Positions 11,503 through 22,056 are shown, counted from the first letter of the stretch. The stretch: DNA of 64,000 bases from Brevibacillus antibioticus (GCF_005217615.1 NZ_SZNK01000001.1:4835001-4899000); one strand, 5' to 3'. Notes: generated by a model from the letters alone, not told the origin. A program made the numbers and translations.

Positions 11503-11515
11503 GCTTCTTTTTTTT
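11488..11515 (+). terminator. Terminator of the rnpA-jag operon
   Basis: GAAGCCT/AGGCTTC stem with a 6-base loop and T8 run. The stem overlaps the last jag codons. Confidence 0.85.
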
Positions 11516-11576
11516 GCCTGAATACAAGTGAGCAAGCGACGACATTTTGAACAATCTCCTTCAAAAAGTTGTCCAC

Positions 11577-11892
11577 TGTGGATAATTGACCAAATGGTTG
11601 AGGATTTGCGAAAATGATTATACTGTGGATAACCAAAACGGACAGCAACCTTGGAGAACGGGTTGCTTTTTCCTATTGGGTGTTTAGTCAGATGGATTGG
11701 CTGCACTTTCTTTTGGAATTTTTCTAGACGATCTGTTATGCTAGTAAGTTAGTGGCTGACTTGTAAGAGTGGAAAGCTTGAGGTGAACAGCATGAAATTC
11801 GATACAATAGCGGCGGTCGCAACACCGATGGGTGAAGGCGGTATTGCCGTGATCCGGGTAAGCGGTACGGAAGCGATCGAAGTTGTGGATAA
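11577..11892. promoter_or_regulatory. DnaA-box cluster at the jag-mnmE junction
   Basis: Three exact boxes TGTGGATAA lie at 11577-11585, 11624-11632 and 11884-11892, all in one orientation; the third is inside mnmE. Box-like inverted pairs (GTCCACTGTGGA) occur near 11571 and again near 11918. Such density outside oriC is well above chance for a 9-mer. Confidence 0.7.
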
Positions 11893-13168
11893 GATATATA
11901 AAGGAAAGCAGCGGTTGTCCACTGTGGACAGCCATACGATCCATTATGGGCACTTGTATGAGCCAAACACAGGTGAGCGAGTGGAAGAGGTACTGGTTTC
12001 CGTAATGAAGGCTCCCCGTACATTTACGAGGGAGGATGTAGTTGAGGTTAACTGTCACGGAGGAATTGTTTCCGTTGAAAAGGTTCTGGAGTTAATCTTG
12101 GATAATGGAGCAAGATTGGCTGAGCCGGGTGAGTTTACGAAGCGTGCTTTCTTAAATGGACGTGTCGATTTGTCTCAGGCTGAGGCCGTCATTGATTTGA
12201 TCCGGGCCAAAACAGACAGGGCGATGAAGGTCGCATTGAATCAAGTAGAAGGGAAGCTGTCCAGGCTCATTCGGCAGCTGCGTCAAAACTTGATCGAAGC
12301 AATGGCTCATATAGAAGTAACACTGGACTATCCAGAGCATGACGTTGAGGAGTTTACACAAAATTTCTTGCGCGGAAAGTGCCTGGAGGTTAAAGGTGAG
12401 ATCCAACGACTGTTGCAGACAGCACAGCAAGGAAAAATTTTGCGTGAAGGCTTGTCGACCGCGATTATTGGACGCCCGAATGTAGGGAAATCCTCTCTAT
12501 TAAATAGTCTGGTCCAAGAGGAAAAGGCGATTGTGACTGACGTTGCGGGAACGACACGCGATGTCATCGAAGAGTATGTCAATGTGCGCGGGGTTCCTTT
12601 GCGGCTCATCGATACAGCAGGAATTCGCGATACAGAGGACATCGTGGAGAAAATCGGGGTAGAGAAATCGAGACAGCTGCTGCAAAAGGCTGACCTCGTG
12701 TTGCTCGTGATCAATTACAATGAGCCTCTCTCTGCTGATGATTACGCGATTTTTGAAGCGGCAAAAGGGTTCCATGTGATTGTGATTGTTAATAAATTCG
12801 ACCTGCCGCAAAAAGTGGATTTGGAAGAGGTCAAGCGTCATTTCCCTCAGCAGCCGTTGATTATGACGTCTGCGCGTGAGGAGACGGGTATCGATCTTCT
12901 GGAGCAGGCTATTGGGGAGATTTTCTTCAGTGGCCGTGTGCAGCAGGATGACTTGACCTACGTGAGTAATGCTAGACATATTCAACTGCTTCGTCAGGCA
13001 GAACGAGCCATAGATGAAGCGCTGGGTGGAATCGATGATTTGATGCCAGTAGACATGATTCAGATCGACATTAAAAAGTCGTGGGAGCTGCTTGGTGAAG
13101 TCATCGGGGAAAGTGTCGGCGAGGATTTGATTGACCAGATTTTCTCCCAGTTCTGTCTGGGTAAGTGA
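11792..13168 (+). CDS. mnmE: tRNA modification GTPase MnmE
   Basis: With MnmG it installs the aminomethyl group at U34 wobble positions. It has an N-terminal folate-binding domain, then a helical part interrupted by a G domain: G1 GRPNVGKSS (about residue 227), AGTTRD, DTAGIRD and NKFD. The C-terminal CLGK carries the conserved cysteine. ATG 11792 is chosen because GAGGTGA lies 5 bases ahead, giving 458 residues starting [12 protein letters not shown]. mnmG and rsmG follow. Confidence 0.97.
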   Translation: MKFDTIAAVATPMGEGGIAVIRVSGTEAIEVVDKIYKGKQRLSTVDSHTIHYGHLYEPNTGERVEEVLVSVMKAPRTFTREDVVEVNCHGGIVSVEKVLELILDNGARLAEPGEFTKRAFLNGRVDLSQAEAVIDLIRAKTDRAMKVALNQVEGKLSRLIRQLRQNLIEAMAHIEVTLDYPEHDVEEFTQNFLRGKCLEVKGEIQRLLQTAQQGKILREGLSTAIIGRPNVGKSSLLNSLVQEEKAIVTDVAGTTRDVIEEYVNVRGVPLRLIDTAGIRDTEDIVEKIGVEKSRQLLQKADLVLLVINYNEPLSADDYAIFEAAKGFHVIVIVNKFDLPQKVDLEEVKRHFPQQPLIMTSAREETGIDLLEQAIGEIFFSGRVQQDDLTYVSNARHIQLLRQAERAIDEALGGIDDLMPVDMIQIDIKKSWELLGEVIGESVGEDLIDQIFSQFCLGK

Positions 13169-13183
13169 TTAGGAGGACAAAAA

Positions 13184-15082
13184 ATGAACGTTGTACCTGC
13201 ATATGAAGCGGGCTCGTTTGACGTCATTGTCATTGGTGCGGGTCATGCCGGTGCGGAAGCGGCATTAGCGGCTGCACGTATGGGCTGTAGTACATTGCTG
13301 TTGACGATCAACCTGGATGCTGTGGCGTACATGCCATGTAATCCTTCCGTAGGTGGTCCGGCAAAAGGCCACGTCGTACGCGAATTGGACGCGCTTGGTG
13401 GAGAGATGGGACGCAATACTGACAAAACCCATATCCAAATGCGTATGCTGAATACAGGGAAAGGACCTGCTGTGCATGCCTTGCGCGCACAAGCAGACAA
13501 ATTTGCGTATCAGCATGAAATGAAGAAAACGATTGAAAATACTCCGAATTTGATCCTGCGTCAAGCGATGGTGGAAGAGCTGATCGTGAACGATGGAGTC
13601 TGTGAAGGGGTGATTACGCAAACTGGGGCGCGATACATGGCCAAATCCGTTGTATTGACGACCGGAACTTATTTGCGCGGAAAGATCATCCTCGGAGATC
13701 TCCAATACGAAAGTGGACCAAACAACATGCGTCCGTCCATTCGTCTGGCCCATCATTTGAAGGAACTCGGTTTTGAAATGACACGCTTCAAGACGGGGAC
13801 GCCTCCACGTGTTCATAGCAGCAGTGTGGATTTCTCTAAAATGGAGATTCAGCCTGGTGATCCGGTACCGCGTGCTTTTTCTTATGAAACAACGGAATTT
13901 ATTATGGACCAGCTTCCTTGCTGGTTGACATATACAAATGAAGAAACGCATGGACTCATCAATAGCAATCTGCATCGTGCGCCTATGTATTCGGGAATGA
14001 TCGAAGGAACAGGCCCGCGTTATTGCCCTTCGATTGAAGATAAAGTAGTTCGTTTTAACGATAAGCCGCGTCACCAAATTTTCTTGGAGCCAGAAGGACG
14101 CAATACCGAAGAAATGTATGTACAAGGCTTGTCGACCAGCTTGCCGGAGGATGTTCAGCTTTCCATGCTGCGCTCCATGGCTGGAATGGAAGAAGTCAAA
14201 ATGATGCGCCCTGGCTATGCGATTGAGTATGATTCGGTCGTGCCGACGCAGCTCTGGCCTTCTTTGGAAACCAAAGTCTTGCCTGGCTTGTTCACAGCAG
14301 GACAAATCAATGGTACCTCTGGCTATGAAGAAGCAGCGGGTCAAGGTCTCATGGCAGGAATTAACGCAGCACGCCGCGTTCAAGGGAAACCACCAGTTGT
14401 TTTGGGACGAGAAGAGGCGTACATCGGTGTCTTGATTGACGACCTTGTTACGAAAGGAACGCATGAGCCTTATCGTTTGCTTACTTCTCGTGCAGAATAT
14501 CGCTTGCTGCTGCGTCATGACAATGCGGACTTGCGCCTAACGGATATCGGCCATGAAATTGGTCTGATCAGCGAAGAGCGCTACCATCGATTTAACCAAA
14601 AACGCGAGCTGATCGAGCAAGAAAAAGAACGTGTGGCAAACACCCGCGTACGTCCTGAAATGGCACATGTTCAAGAGGTTTTGCGCAACGCAGGCTCTCC
14701 TGAACTGACAGATGTCATCGAGCTGGCTCAATTGCTGCGTCGTCCGGAAATCAACTACAGCCACATTGCTCAAATGGTCCCTGCACCAGAAGCACTGCCT
14801 GAGGATGTGACCGAACAGGTTGAAATCCAGATTAAATACGATGGCTACATCAAAAAGTCATTGCAACAGGTTGAGCGGATGAAAAAAATGGAGGAGCGCC
14901 GCATCCCAACAGATATTGACTACCACCAAATCTCCGGTTTGTCCAAGGAATCCCGCGACAATATGACCAAAATTCGTCCGTTGAACATCGGGCAGGCGGC
15001 TCGTATCGCAGGGGTTACTCCAGCAGACATTTCCGTTTTGATGGTATATCTGGAGTACAAACGTGTGGGAGTAGCCGAGTAA
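13184..15082 (+). CDS. mnmG: tRNA uridine-5-carboxymethylaminomethyl modification enzyme MnmG
   Basis: FAD-binding partner of MnmE, 632 residues. The N-terminus has the dinucleotide fold [10 protein letters not shown]. The conserved blocks [18 protein letters not shown] and [13 protein letters not shown] are present. ATG follows AGGAGGAC. It lies 15 bases after mnmE and 11 before rsmG. Confidence 0.98.
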   Translation: MNVVPAYEAGSFDVIVIGAGHAGAEAALAAARMGCSTLLLTINLDAVAYMPCNPSVGGPAKGHVVRELDALGGEMGRNTDKTHIQMRMLNTGKGPAVHALRAQADKFAYQHEMKKTIENTPNLILRQAMVEELIVNDGVCEGVITQTGARYMAKSVVLTTGTYLRGKIILGDLQYESGPNNMRPSIRLAHHLKELGFEMTRFKTGTPPRVHSSSVDFSKMEIQPGDPVPRAFSYETTEFIMDQLPCWLTYTNEETHGLINSNLHRAPMYSGMIEGTGPRYCPSIEDKVVRFNDKPRHQIFLEPEGRNTEEMYVQGLSTSLPEDVQLSMLRSMAGMEEVKMMRPGYAIEYDSVVPTQLWPSLETKVLPGLFTAGQINGTSGYEEAAGQGLMAGINAARRVQGKPPVVLGREEAYIGVLIDDLVTKGTHEPYRLLTSRAEYRLLLRHDNADLRLTDIGHEIGLISEERYHRFNQKRELIEQEKERVANTRVRPEMAHVQEVLRNAGSPELTDVIELAQLLRRPEINYSHIAQMVPAPEALPEDVTEQVEIQIKYDGYIKKSLQQVERMKKMEERRIPTDIDYHQISGLSKESRDNMTKIRPLNIGQAARIAGVTPADISVLMVYLEYKRVGVAE

Positions 15083-15093
15083 GGAGAAAAACT

Positions 15094-15810
15094 ATGACGA
15101 AAGAACAGTTTGCCGAGGTACTTGCAGCCCAGGGGATTTCTTTGACAGATCGTCAGAAGGAGCAGTTTGATCATTTTTTCCGCCTGCTGGTGGAATGGAA
15201 TGAGAAGATGAATCTGACTGGGATTACCGAAGAGGAGCAAGTGTACAACAAGCATTTTTATGATTCGATTACACCGGCTTTTTACTTTCCGTTTGACCAG
15301 GTGCAATCCGTTGTAGATATCGGTGGGGGTGCAGGATTTCCGAGTATTCCTTTAAAAATTTGCTTCCCACATCTGAAAATGACGATCATTGATTCCTTAA
15401 ACAAGCGTATGAGCTTTTTGCAGCATGTAGCAAAGGAACTGGGCCTGGAGAACGTAAATCCCGTACATGGTCGTGCTGAGGATCGTGGGCAAGAAGCGAT
15501 GTATCGGGAGAAATTTGATCTCGTAGTGGCACGTGCGGTTGCGAGACTCAATCTGTTGTCGGAGTTCTGCCTTCCTTTTGCCAAAGTCGGGGGACACTTC
15601 GTCGCTCTCAAGGGAGCGGAGATTACTCCAGAGCTTGCTGAAGCGAAAAAGGCAATCAAGACGCTTGGTGGAAAGACGAGAAAGGTCGAGACATTCCAGC
15701 TTCTAGAGGAAGCGGGAGAACGCAATATCGTCATCATGGAAAAAATAGAAGCGACGCCGAAAAGCTATCCGCGTAAGGCAGGAGTTCCTGCGAAAAAGCC
15801 GTTAGTGTAG
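15094..15810 (+). CDS. rsmG: 16S rRNA (guanine527-N7)-methyltransferase RsmG
   Basis: SAM-dependent methyltransferase of 238 residues; loss gives low-level streptomycin resistance in many bacteria. The SAM motif is VVDIGGGAGFPSIPL, followed by the acidic turn ATTIDS-type MTIIDSLNKR and the ARAVARL block. A short lysine-rich tail ends the protein. It is the last gene of the mnmE-mnmG-rsmG set and is followed by a terminator. Confidence 0.97.
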   Translation: MTKEQFAEVLAAQGISLTDRQKEQFDHFFRLLVEWNEKMNLTGITEEEQVYNKHFYDSITPAFYFPFDQVQSVVDIGGGAGFPSIPLKICFPHLKMTIIDSLNKRMSFLQHVAKELGLENVNPVHGRAEDRGQEAMYREKFDLVVARAVARLNLLSEFCLPFAKVGGHFVALKGAEITPELAEAKKAIKTLGGKTRKVETFQLLEEAGERNIVIMEKIEATPKSYPRKAGVPAKKPLV

Positions 15811-15828
15811 GAGTCAGTCATAAGAGAG

Positions 15829-15858
15829 GGTCGTAGCCACATGCTGCGGCCTTTTTTT
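15829..15858 (+). terminator. Terminator after rsmG
   Basis: GGTCGTAGC pairs with GCTGCGGCC (three G-T wobbles), with a 5-base loop and a T7 run. Confidence 0.8.
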
Positions 15859-16018
15859 GTATGGAAAGTTTACATGAAACTGCCCATTTCTGATGAAAAG
15901 GAAGTATGCCTCAAAAGTAGTCTCTAAGGTTTACTTCTTGGATCATCTACAACTTGGCATATACATAGTACTAGCTTCCTTCGAGAAGAATGACATCGTA
16001 TGAGAGGGTAATTAGACT

Positions 16019-16530
16019 ATGCAAGCAGCAGTACTTTACTCCTTTGTTCCTCCAGAACTCCGACCATATTGCTTCGACTCTTTCTTGCTTTTTTAGCAGG
16101 TGCCATCATGGGATGGGAGCGAGAGGGATTTATAAAGGATGTGAGTAGGCAAAGAGGCGCTGGGTTTCGAGCGTATAGTCTCGTTTCCTTTGGTTCGTGT
16201 CTTTGTGGACTAGCTTCCATTTACGGTTTTTCTTTGGGTGGCGTTAATCATGATCCGGGGAGAGTAGCTGCACAAGTCGTGACGGGCATGGGATTTTTGG
16301 GAGTGGGAGCTATTATTAAATTCAATGGTACGGTAAAAGGGCTGACGACGACAGCAGGGATGTATGTCACTATGATCGTTCACTATGATCGTTGCCGAGG
16401 TTTTTCGTACCTGACGTTAGTCTTTCATAGACTTTTTCCTCAGTTGTTCTCTGTCACCAAAATTTCACATCCTACTGATGAGAGCATTGGAAGTGATGAG
16501 AGGCCGAAGCACCGTGACGATCAAGATTGA
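16019..16530 (+). pseudogene. Decayed MgtC/SapB-family membrane protein
   Basis: An ATG at 16019 with GAGAGGG upstream opens a frame that stops at once near 16096. The MgtC-like part continues in another frame from about 16060: LRLFLAFLAGAIMGWERE, then RVAAQVVTGMGFLGVGAIIK and KGLTTTAGMYVT, all MgtC hallmarks. A 13-bp tandem repeat (TCACTATGATCGT twice) at about 16376-16401 lies where homology fades. The C-terminus is scrambled. A TTG at 16069 could give a 153-residue product, but the start frame and tail speak for a broken gene. MgtC proteins are membrane factors tied to Mg and acid stress. Confidence 0.65.
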
Positions 16531-16546
16531 TGTTTCACGTGAAACG
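16531..16546. promoter_or_regulatory. parS: parS site (15 of 16)
   Basis: TGTTTCACGTGAAACG differs from the parS palindrome only at the last base. It lies about 620 bases upstream of noc and close to oriC, as expected for ParB/Spo0J loading. Confidence 0.9.
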
Positions 16547-17165
16547 TTTTTCTTTAGCAGGAATTGGACGAATCTTGCAGAATTACATATATATAAATGA
16601 ACCTGAAGAAAGCGTGTAGGGAAAGAAGATTAGGTCAAAGGCAATTTTACAAGCTGACCGGATGGGCAAGAAGAGTCTGTTATGCAGTATGTACGATAGG
16701 GCTTGTGAAGCCTTTTTTAAAGTAGATGCATGCTGTCTCTAACGATGTAAGAGGAGGACCTATGTTAAAAGAGTAGGACTGGACTCACTTACGGCGCTAC
16801 TATGCCATTTTTCCTTAGCAGCAATAATCAAAGAACATATTCAATCTGTCATATCCGGACAATGGATGTGAGGGGGATACAAAATGTTTCCAGGGAGATT
16901 CTGTCGTTGATTGGACAGGACCTTTTTCAGTTTCAAGGACGTATTCAAAAGGTTTCTTTTCAGCATTAAGAAAGTGGCGAGAAGCTGAAGAAAGAGGAGC
17001 GGAATGTAGGAGAGCTACATGAGCACCGGGATTTCGAAGGTGAACGCTAGTTTCGTTGTCGCGCAATCTTTTAGGATTACTTCGTGATCAAAAATGACTT
17101 TTTGAACACCTCTTAAAGACTTTAAAATAGCACGGATGGAACGGGTAGAAGTGGGGGATTTTTCT
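16547..17165 (+). other. Gene-free stretch upstream of noc
   Basis: No convincing gene. Short open fragments near 16880-16990 look like shreds of a protein but cannot be assigned; they may continue the decayed mgtC-like gene. No clear promoter could be fixed. Confidence 0.4.
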
Positions 17166-18020
17166 ATGGCAGTTAAAGATTCATTTTCTCGGATTTTTGG
17201 CTTGACGGACAAGACAGATAACGAAGAAATCAAACAAATACCGGTTGAGGAGATTGTACCGAATCCATATCAACCTCGTACTGTATTTGATGACGAGAAA
17301 ATTGATGAGTTGTGTCAAACAATACGAACTCATGGGCTTATTCAACCGATTGTCGTGCGGGTTCGCGATGGTCGTTATGAATTGATTGCTGGGGAACGAC
17401 GTTTGCGCGCAACTAGAAAATTGGGCATGGAGAGGATTCCTGCGATTGTCAAAGAGTTTAATGACTCGCAAACAGCCTCTATCGCATTGATTGAGAATTT
17501 GCAACGAGAAGGTTTGACAGCCATTGAAGAGGCAGTCGCATATCAAAAGCTAATTGATTTGCACAATTTGACGCAAGAGAGTCTTGCTCAACGTTTGGGC
17601 AAAGGACAATCGACAATCGCAAACAAACTGCGCTTGCTCCATTTGCCGCAAGAAATTCAAAATGCATTGTTGTCCAGACAAGTAACAGAGCGTCATGCAA
17701 GGGCTCTGATTCCGTTAAAAGATCCAGAATTACAAAATAAAGTACTACTGGAGATTTTGGAACGGGAATGGAATGTAAAACAGACGGAAGTGCGTGTGAA
17801 GCAGCTTCTGGAGTTGGCCGAGAACCCTAAATCGGAAAAAGATGCGAAGCCTCGTTGGAAGGCATTTTCAAGAGATACGCGGATTGCGATAAATACCGTT
17901 CGGCAATCAATCGATATGGTGATTCAGACGGGCCTACCTGTAGAGACGGCAGAAGAAGACCATGATGAATTCTATCAATTCACCATTCGTATTCCGAAAA
18001 ACAAGGAAACAGGAAAATAA
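17166..18020 (+). CDS. noc: Nucleoid occlusion protein Noc
   Basis: ParB-family DNA-binding protein that blocks division over the nucleoid. The ParB N-domain has IVPNPYQPR and the CTP-binding block GERRLRA, then [14 protein letters not shown] and a helix-turn-helix around [22 protein letters not shown]. The start [13 protein letters not shown] is an amphipathic membrane-targeting helix, as in B. subtilis Noc, which separates it from Spo0J. ATG 17166 is chosen since GTGGGGG lies upstream and the helix then stands at the very N-terminus (284 residues). It is a paralogue of the parB gene at 19.3 kb. Confidence 0.93.
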   Translation: MAVKDSFSRIFGLTDKTDNEEIKQIPVEEIVPNPYQPRTVFDDEKIDELCQTIRTHGLIQPIVVRVRDGRYELIAGERRLRATRKLGMERIPAIVKEFNDSQTASIALIENLQREGLTAIEEAVAYQKLIDLHNLTQESLAQRLGKGQSTIANKLRLLHLPQEIQNALLSRQVTERHARALIPLKDPELQNKVLLEILEREWNVKQTEVRVKQLLELAENPKSEKDAKPRWKAFSRDTRIAINTVRQSIDMVIQTGLPVETAEEDHDEFYQFTIRIPKNKETGK

Positions 18021-18037
18021 AAGATGGTAACAAAAAT

Positions 18038-18061
18038 GGCGACAAGGTCGCCTTTCTTTTT
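18038..18061 (+). terminator. Terminator after noc
   Basis: GGCGAC/GTCGCC stem with a 3-base loop and a run TTTCTTTTT. Confidence 0.85.
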
Positions 18062-18502
18062 GGGCAAATGCTGATTATTTAGAGGAAATGGCGTTTTTCT
18101 GCACGAGTTGGTTCCCCAAAATAGGTATTCCCTGTAAAAAGGCTAGGGAAATCTGCATTTTCGGGACAAAAATCAGGCTTTTTTGTCTCACTATCTTAAA
18201 AAAACAGCGTACGACCAAGCTGCAAATCTGATAACATGGAGAGTACCAACCTGTGAATACTTGCTGGTTTACTCGATAATGAATGAGGATGACCTTTCAG
18301 AGACTTTTTTCGTCTTATCATGTACAGGCCATGTAAAGGTTATTGAATAAAAGATCATCGTTGTACAAGAATACGAGCAAATCGTAAATAGACTCGAACG
18401 ACTAACTAGATGAGGATACAGAAGATGACTTTGAAAGACGTACTGGAGAGTGTACTGGTCAAGCCACAAGCTTTCCTACACGACAAAAAAGAGGTGGAGA
18501 AG
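18062..18502 (+). other. Intergenic region between noc and soj
   Basis: No credible gene. It should carry the soj-parB promoter, but no clear SigA pair stands out. The reading frame of soj stays open upstream of the chosen start, from 18410, without a good ribosome site. Confidence 0.4.
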
Positions 18503-19261
18503 TTGGGAAAAATCATTGCGGTTGCGAACCAGAAAGGCGGCGTCGGGAAAACGACTACGTCCGTCAATCTAAGTGCTTGTTTGGCCGCATTGGGGAAAAA
18601 GGTGCTGCTGGTTGATATTGATCCGCAAGGAAATGCCACCAGTGGGATCGGGGTAAATAAGGCAGATGTTAAGTACTGCATTTATGATGTCCTGATCAAT
18701 GATATCAACCCCGTCGATGCGACTTTACCAACTGAAATTGAAGGATTAATGATCATTCCTGCCACCATTCAATTGGCAGGTGCGGAAATCGAGCTGGTTC
18801 CTACGATTTCCCGTGAGGTTCGTCTGAAAAAGGCGCTGGAAGTAGTCAAGGACAAGTACGATTACGTCATCATCGATTGTCCGCCATCCTTAGGGATATT
18901 GACCGTTAATTCTTTGACAGCATCTGATTCCGTCTTAATTCCAATCCAGTGTGAGTACTATGCGCTAGAGGGATTGAGCCAACTGTTGAACACGATTCGT
19001 TTGGTCCAAAAACACTTGAATTCACAGCTTGCCATTGAAGGTGTCGTGCTGACGATGCTGGATGCACGGACGAATCTCGGTTTGCAAGTGATTGAAGAAG
19101 TGAAAAAGTATTTTCAGGACAAAGTATACAAGACAATTATTCCTCGAAATGTTCGCTTGAGTGAAGCACCGTCACACGGACAAGCCATCATTACGTACGA
19201 TCCACGCTCACGAGGAGCGGAAGTCTATACTGATTTGGCGAAGGAAGTGGTAGGGGTATGA
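18503..19261 (+). CDS. soj: Chromosome segregation ATPase Soj/ParA
   Basis: ParA ATPase that works with ParB/parS in origin segregation and regulates DnaA in Bacillus. The deviant Walker A KGGVGKTT lies at residues 11-18. DIDPQGNATSG, IDCPPSLG and QCEYYALEGLSQL are conserved. The start is TTG at 18503: GAGGTGGAG lies just upstream and the protein then begins MGKIIAVANQ with 252 residues, like B. subtilis Soj. The last bases overlap parB (ATGA). Confidence 0.96.
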   Translation: MGKIIAVANQKGGVGKTTTSVNLSACLAALGKKVLLVDIDPQGNATSGIGVNKADVKYCIYDVLINDINPVDATLPTEIEGLMIIPATIQLAGAEIELVPTISREVRLKKALEVVKDKYDYVIIDCPPSLGILTVNSLTASDSVLIPIQCEYYALEGLSQLLNTIRLVQKHLNSQLAIEGVVLTMLDARTNLGLQVIEEVKKYFQDKVYKTIIPRNVRLSEAPSHGQAIITYDPRSRGAEVYTDLAKEVVGV

Positions 19262-20103
19262 GTAGAGGATTGGGAAAAGGACTGAATGCGCTAATTACTT
19301 CCAATCTCATCGAAGAAGGGGAACAGGTAAAAGAGGTTTCCCTCAATGAGATTCGTCCTAACCCTTATCAGCCCCGGAAAGAATTCGAGCAATCAGCTAT
19401 AGATGAACTGGCACAGTCGATCAAAGAGCATGGGATCATCCAACCGCTGATTGTTCGGAAAAGCATCAAAGGTTACGAGCTGGTAGCTGGGGAAAGACGA
19501 TTGCGTGCTGCAAAGGTAGCGGGGTTAAAAGAGGTGCCGGTAGTAGTAAAAGCATACACAGACCAGCAATTAATGGAGATTGCCCTGATTGAGAACTTGC
19601 AACGGGAAAATCTGAATCCACTCGAAGAGGCAGAGGCTTATGACAAGCTGATTTCCCACCATGATTATACGCAAGAACAGCTTGCACAAAAGATAGGGAA
19701 GAGTCGACCGCATGTAGCCAACATGCTGCGTTTGCTGCAACTGCCAGAGAAAATCCGGAAAATGGTCTCAGCAGGGGAACTATCCATGGGACATTCGCGT
19801 GCTTTGCTTGGGGTAACGGATAAGAAAGTACAACAACAGCTTGCAAATGACGTGGTGGAAAAAGGATTGAGTGTTCGTCAGCTGGAAGAGCTTGTGAAGC
19901 AGCTCAATGTTTCACGTGAAACAAAAAAGAAAAAGCCAGCGAAAAACGAGCCAGTATTGATTCAGATGGAGGAACGGCTGCGCAGCCGTTTTGGAACATC
20001 AGTCAAGATTAAAAAAGGATCGAAACGCGGCAAGATCGAAATTGACTTCTATTCACAAGAAGACTTGGAGCGAATCATCGATATGCTGAATATAGAGAAG
20101 TAA
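19258..20103 (+). CDS. parB: Chromosome partitioning protein ParB/Spo0J
   Basis: CTP-dependent DNA clamp that loads at parS and spreads. 281 residues: N-terminal IRPNPYQPRKEF, CTP-binding GERRLRAAKVAG, ENLQRENLNPLEEA, helix-turn-helix IGKSRPHVANMLRLL, and a C-terminal dimer domain. It overlaps soj by four bases. A perfect parS site is embedded in the gene. Confidence 0.97.
   Translation: MSRGLGKGLNALITSNLIEEGEQVKEVSLNEIRPNPYQPRKEFEQSAIDELAQSIKEHGIIQPLIVRKSIKGYELVAGERRLRAAKVAGLKEVPVVVKAYTDQQLMEIALIENLQRENLNPLEEAEAYDKLISHHDYTQEQLAQKIGKSRPHVANMLRLLQLPEKIRKMVSAGELSMGHSRALLGVTDKKVQQQLANDVVEKGLSVRQLEELVKQLNVSRETKKKKPAKNEPVLIQMEERLRSRFGTSVKIKKGSKRGKIEIDFYSQEDLERIIDMLNIEK
19908..19923. promoter_or_regulatory. 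parS: Perfect parS site inside parB
   Basis: TGTTTCACGTGAAACA, a perfect 16-bp match to the parS palindrome, located in the linker-coding part of parB, as is the strongest parS of B. subtilis in spo0J. Confidence 0.97.
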
Positions 20104-20118
20104 GTCCAGGAGGTAGTC

Positions 20119-21273
20119 ATGGCGATCATCTATTTGGATAACGCAGCTTCTACATGGCCGAAGCCACCAGCAGTCAAAGAAATGATGGCCGAGGTCATCG
20201 AGGAATTTGCTGCAAATCCTGGCCGAGGTGGACATGCACTGGCGATGAAAGCAAGTAAAGCTGTGTTTCGGACACGAGTGCAAGTATCGCGGTTGTTTGG
20301 GATTCAAAACCCGAATAACCTCTTTTTTTATCTCAATGCCACTCAAGCGCTTAATCAGGCGATAAAAGGATTCTTACAAGCAGGTGATCATGTTATTTCT
20401 TCGTCTGTTGAGCATAATTCGGTAAGACGTCCCATCGAGTACATGCGCAAAAACAACCAAGTAGAAGCTACTTTTGTCGAGCCAAGAGAAGATCATCAAT
20501 TCTATGTAGAGGATTTTGCCAAGGCAATTACGCCCGCGACGCGGTTAATCGTTGTGAGTCATGCTTCTAATCTGACAGGTGTCATCCTGCCTGTAGCCGA
20601 ACTGGGGAAACTGGCAAAAGAGCACGGCATTACTTTTTTGGTGGATGCTTCTCAGTCTGCTGGTGTTTTGCCTATCGATGTAGAGGCAATGAATATTGAT
20701 ATGCTTGCTTTTCCTGGGCACAAAGGATTGTATGGTCCACAAGGTACAGGTGGTTTGTACGTGAGTAGTGATATTGATCTCGAGCCGTTGATTCATGGGG
20801 GGACAGGCAGTCAGTCTGAAGCGATCGATCAACCGACAACTCGTCCAGACCGATACGAAAGCGGGACACTCAATACGGTTGGTTTGGCAGGGCTGCAAGC
20901 AGGTGTTGATTTTGTCATGGAAAAAGGTGTGGACAACATTCGTCAACACGAATGGGAATTGGTGAAGCAAACAATCCTTGGATTGCAGCAAATCGAGGGT
21001 GTACATGTCTACGGACCAGGGATTGAGACCGAACGTGTAGGCGTGGTTGCTTTTAATATCGGAGAGGTGGATGCAGCAGAGGTGTCGTTTATCCTGGATC
21101 AACAATACGGGATTGCGACCAGATCGGGTTTTCATTGCACGCCACTGGGTCACCAGACTGCCGGTACCGAACAACGTGGAGCAGTTCGAGCCAGCTTTGG
21201 AATTTTCAACTCAGAGAAAGATGTAGAAGCGCTTCATAACGCTGTTCGGGAAATTGCAGCAGCGTTTGTGTAA
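20119..21273 (+). CDS. PLP-dependent class V aminotransferase, cysteine desulfurase-like
   Basis: 384 residues, fold type I PLP enzyme. The start YLDNAASTWPKPPAV is typical of the small cysteine-desulfurase-like group next to parB in Bacilli. The Schiff-base lysine is in FPGHKGLYGPQG, and a cysteine that could act as persulfide carrier is in RSGFHCTPLGH. It might supply sulfur for tRNA or cofactor use, but that is inference. GGAGGTAG precedes ATG, and the gene is 15 bases after parB. Confidence 0.85.
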   Translation: MAIIYLDNAASTWPKPPAVKEMMAEVIEEFAANPGRGGHALAMKASKAVFRTRVQVSRLFGIQNPNNLFFYLNATQALNQAIKGFLQAGDHVISSSVEHNSVRRPIEYMRKNNQVEATFVEPREDHQFYVEDFAKAITPATRLIVVSHASNLTGVILPVAELGKLAKEHGITFLVDASQSAGVLPIDVEAMNIDMLAFPGHKGLYGPQGTGGLYVSSDIDLEPLIHGGTGSQSEAIDQPTTRPDRYESGTLNTVGLAGLQAGVDFVMEKGVDNIRQHEWELVKQTILGLQQIEGVHVYGPGIETERVGVVAFNIGEVDAAEVSFILDQQYGIATRSGFHCTPLGHQTAGTEQRGAVRASFGIFNSEKDVEALHNAVREIAAAFV

Positions 21274-21303
21274 GGGTAAGGCATCTGTAGGGGGACAGCG
21301 CAA

Positions 21304-22017
21304 GTGATCTTGCTGGGAACATTGGTCAACGCCGGAGCAATCATCTTAGGAGCATTGTTAGGCAGAATGTTGAAGCGAATTCCGGAGTCGATGCGACAAA
21401 CCGTCATGCAAGGAATTGCTCTGGCCGTATTCATATTGGGCATTAAAATGTGCATGGGTTCAGATAATTTTTTACTCGTGATTATCAGTATTGTGCTAGG
21501 AACAGTGCTAGGTGAATGGATTGGGATTGAAAAAGGCTTAACCAATCTGGGGCACTGGCTGGAGAGGAAAATGGGGGGGAGCCAAGGCAGTATCGCCACT
21601 GGTTTTATCACGGGGACGCTGGTGTACTGTATTGGAGCCATGGCTGTACTGGGTTCATTGGACAGTGGTTTGCGTAACAACCATGATGTGCTGTTTATGA
21701 AAGCATTGCTAGACGGCTTCTCTTCGATCATTTTCGCATCAACGCTAGGAATCGGTGTCATCTTTTCGGCTGTGCCCGTGTTTTTATATCAAAGCGCGAT
21801 TGCGTTATTATCTACGAGCATTTACAGTGTGGTGAGCGAAACGATGCTGGATGCGATCTTGGTAGAAGTAACGGCGGTAGGTGGCTTGATGATTATTGCC
21901 ATTGGACTAAACGTTTTGGAGATCAAACAGATAAGGGTAGCCAACATGATGCCAGCATTAGTGATCGCAGCAGTTGGCGTTCCTTTTATCGATTGGATTT
22001 CAAAGCTACTTTCATAG
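21304..22017 (+). CDS. DUF554 integral membrane protein
   Basis: 237 residues with about six hydrophobic segments; the start TLVNAGAIILGALLGRML and the block IGAMAVLGSLDSGL match the DUF554 (YdfK/YqgA) family. Function unknown; some relatives are thought to be transporters. It begins with GTG at 21304 after AGGGGGACAG. A terminator with a UUCG-type loop follows. Confidence 0.85.
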   Translation: MILLGTLVNAGAIILGALLGRMLKRIPESMRQTVMQGIALAVFILGIKMCMGSDNFLLVIISIVLGTVLGEWIGIEKGLTNLGHWLERKMGGSQGSIATGFITGTLVYCIGAMAVLGSLDSGLRNNHDVLFMKALLDGFSSIIFASTLGIGVIFSAVPVFLYQSAIALLSTSIYSVVSETMLDAILVEVTAVGGLMIIAIGLNVLEIKQIRVANMMPALVIAAVGVPFIDWISKLLS

Positions 22018-22026
22018 TTGGCACAG

Positions 22027-22056
22027 AGGCTCTTCCTTCGGGAGGAGTCTTTTTTC
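22027..22056 (+). terminator. Terminator after the DUF554 gene
   Basis: CTCTTCC and GGAGGAG form a stem capped by a TTCG tetraloop with wobble pairs, followed by T6. Confidence 0.8.

Noticed and set aside
13265..14518. 417-codon open frame on the minus strand
   Set aside because: Fully antisense to mnmG, which has clear family motifs; the long frame follows from codon bias.
16815..17066. 83-codon minus-strand frame upstream of noc
   Set aside because: No ribosome site or motif; region looks like decayed DNA.
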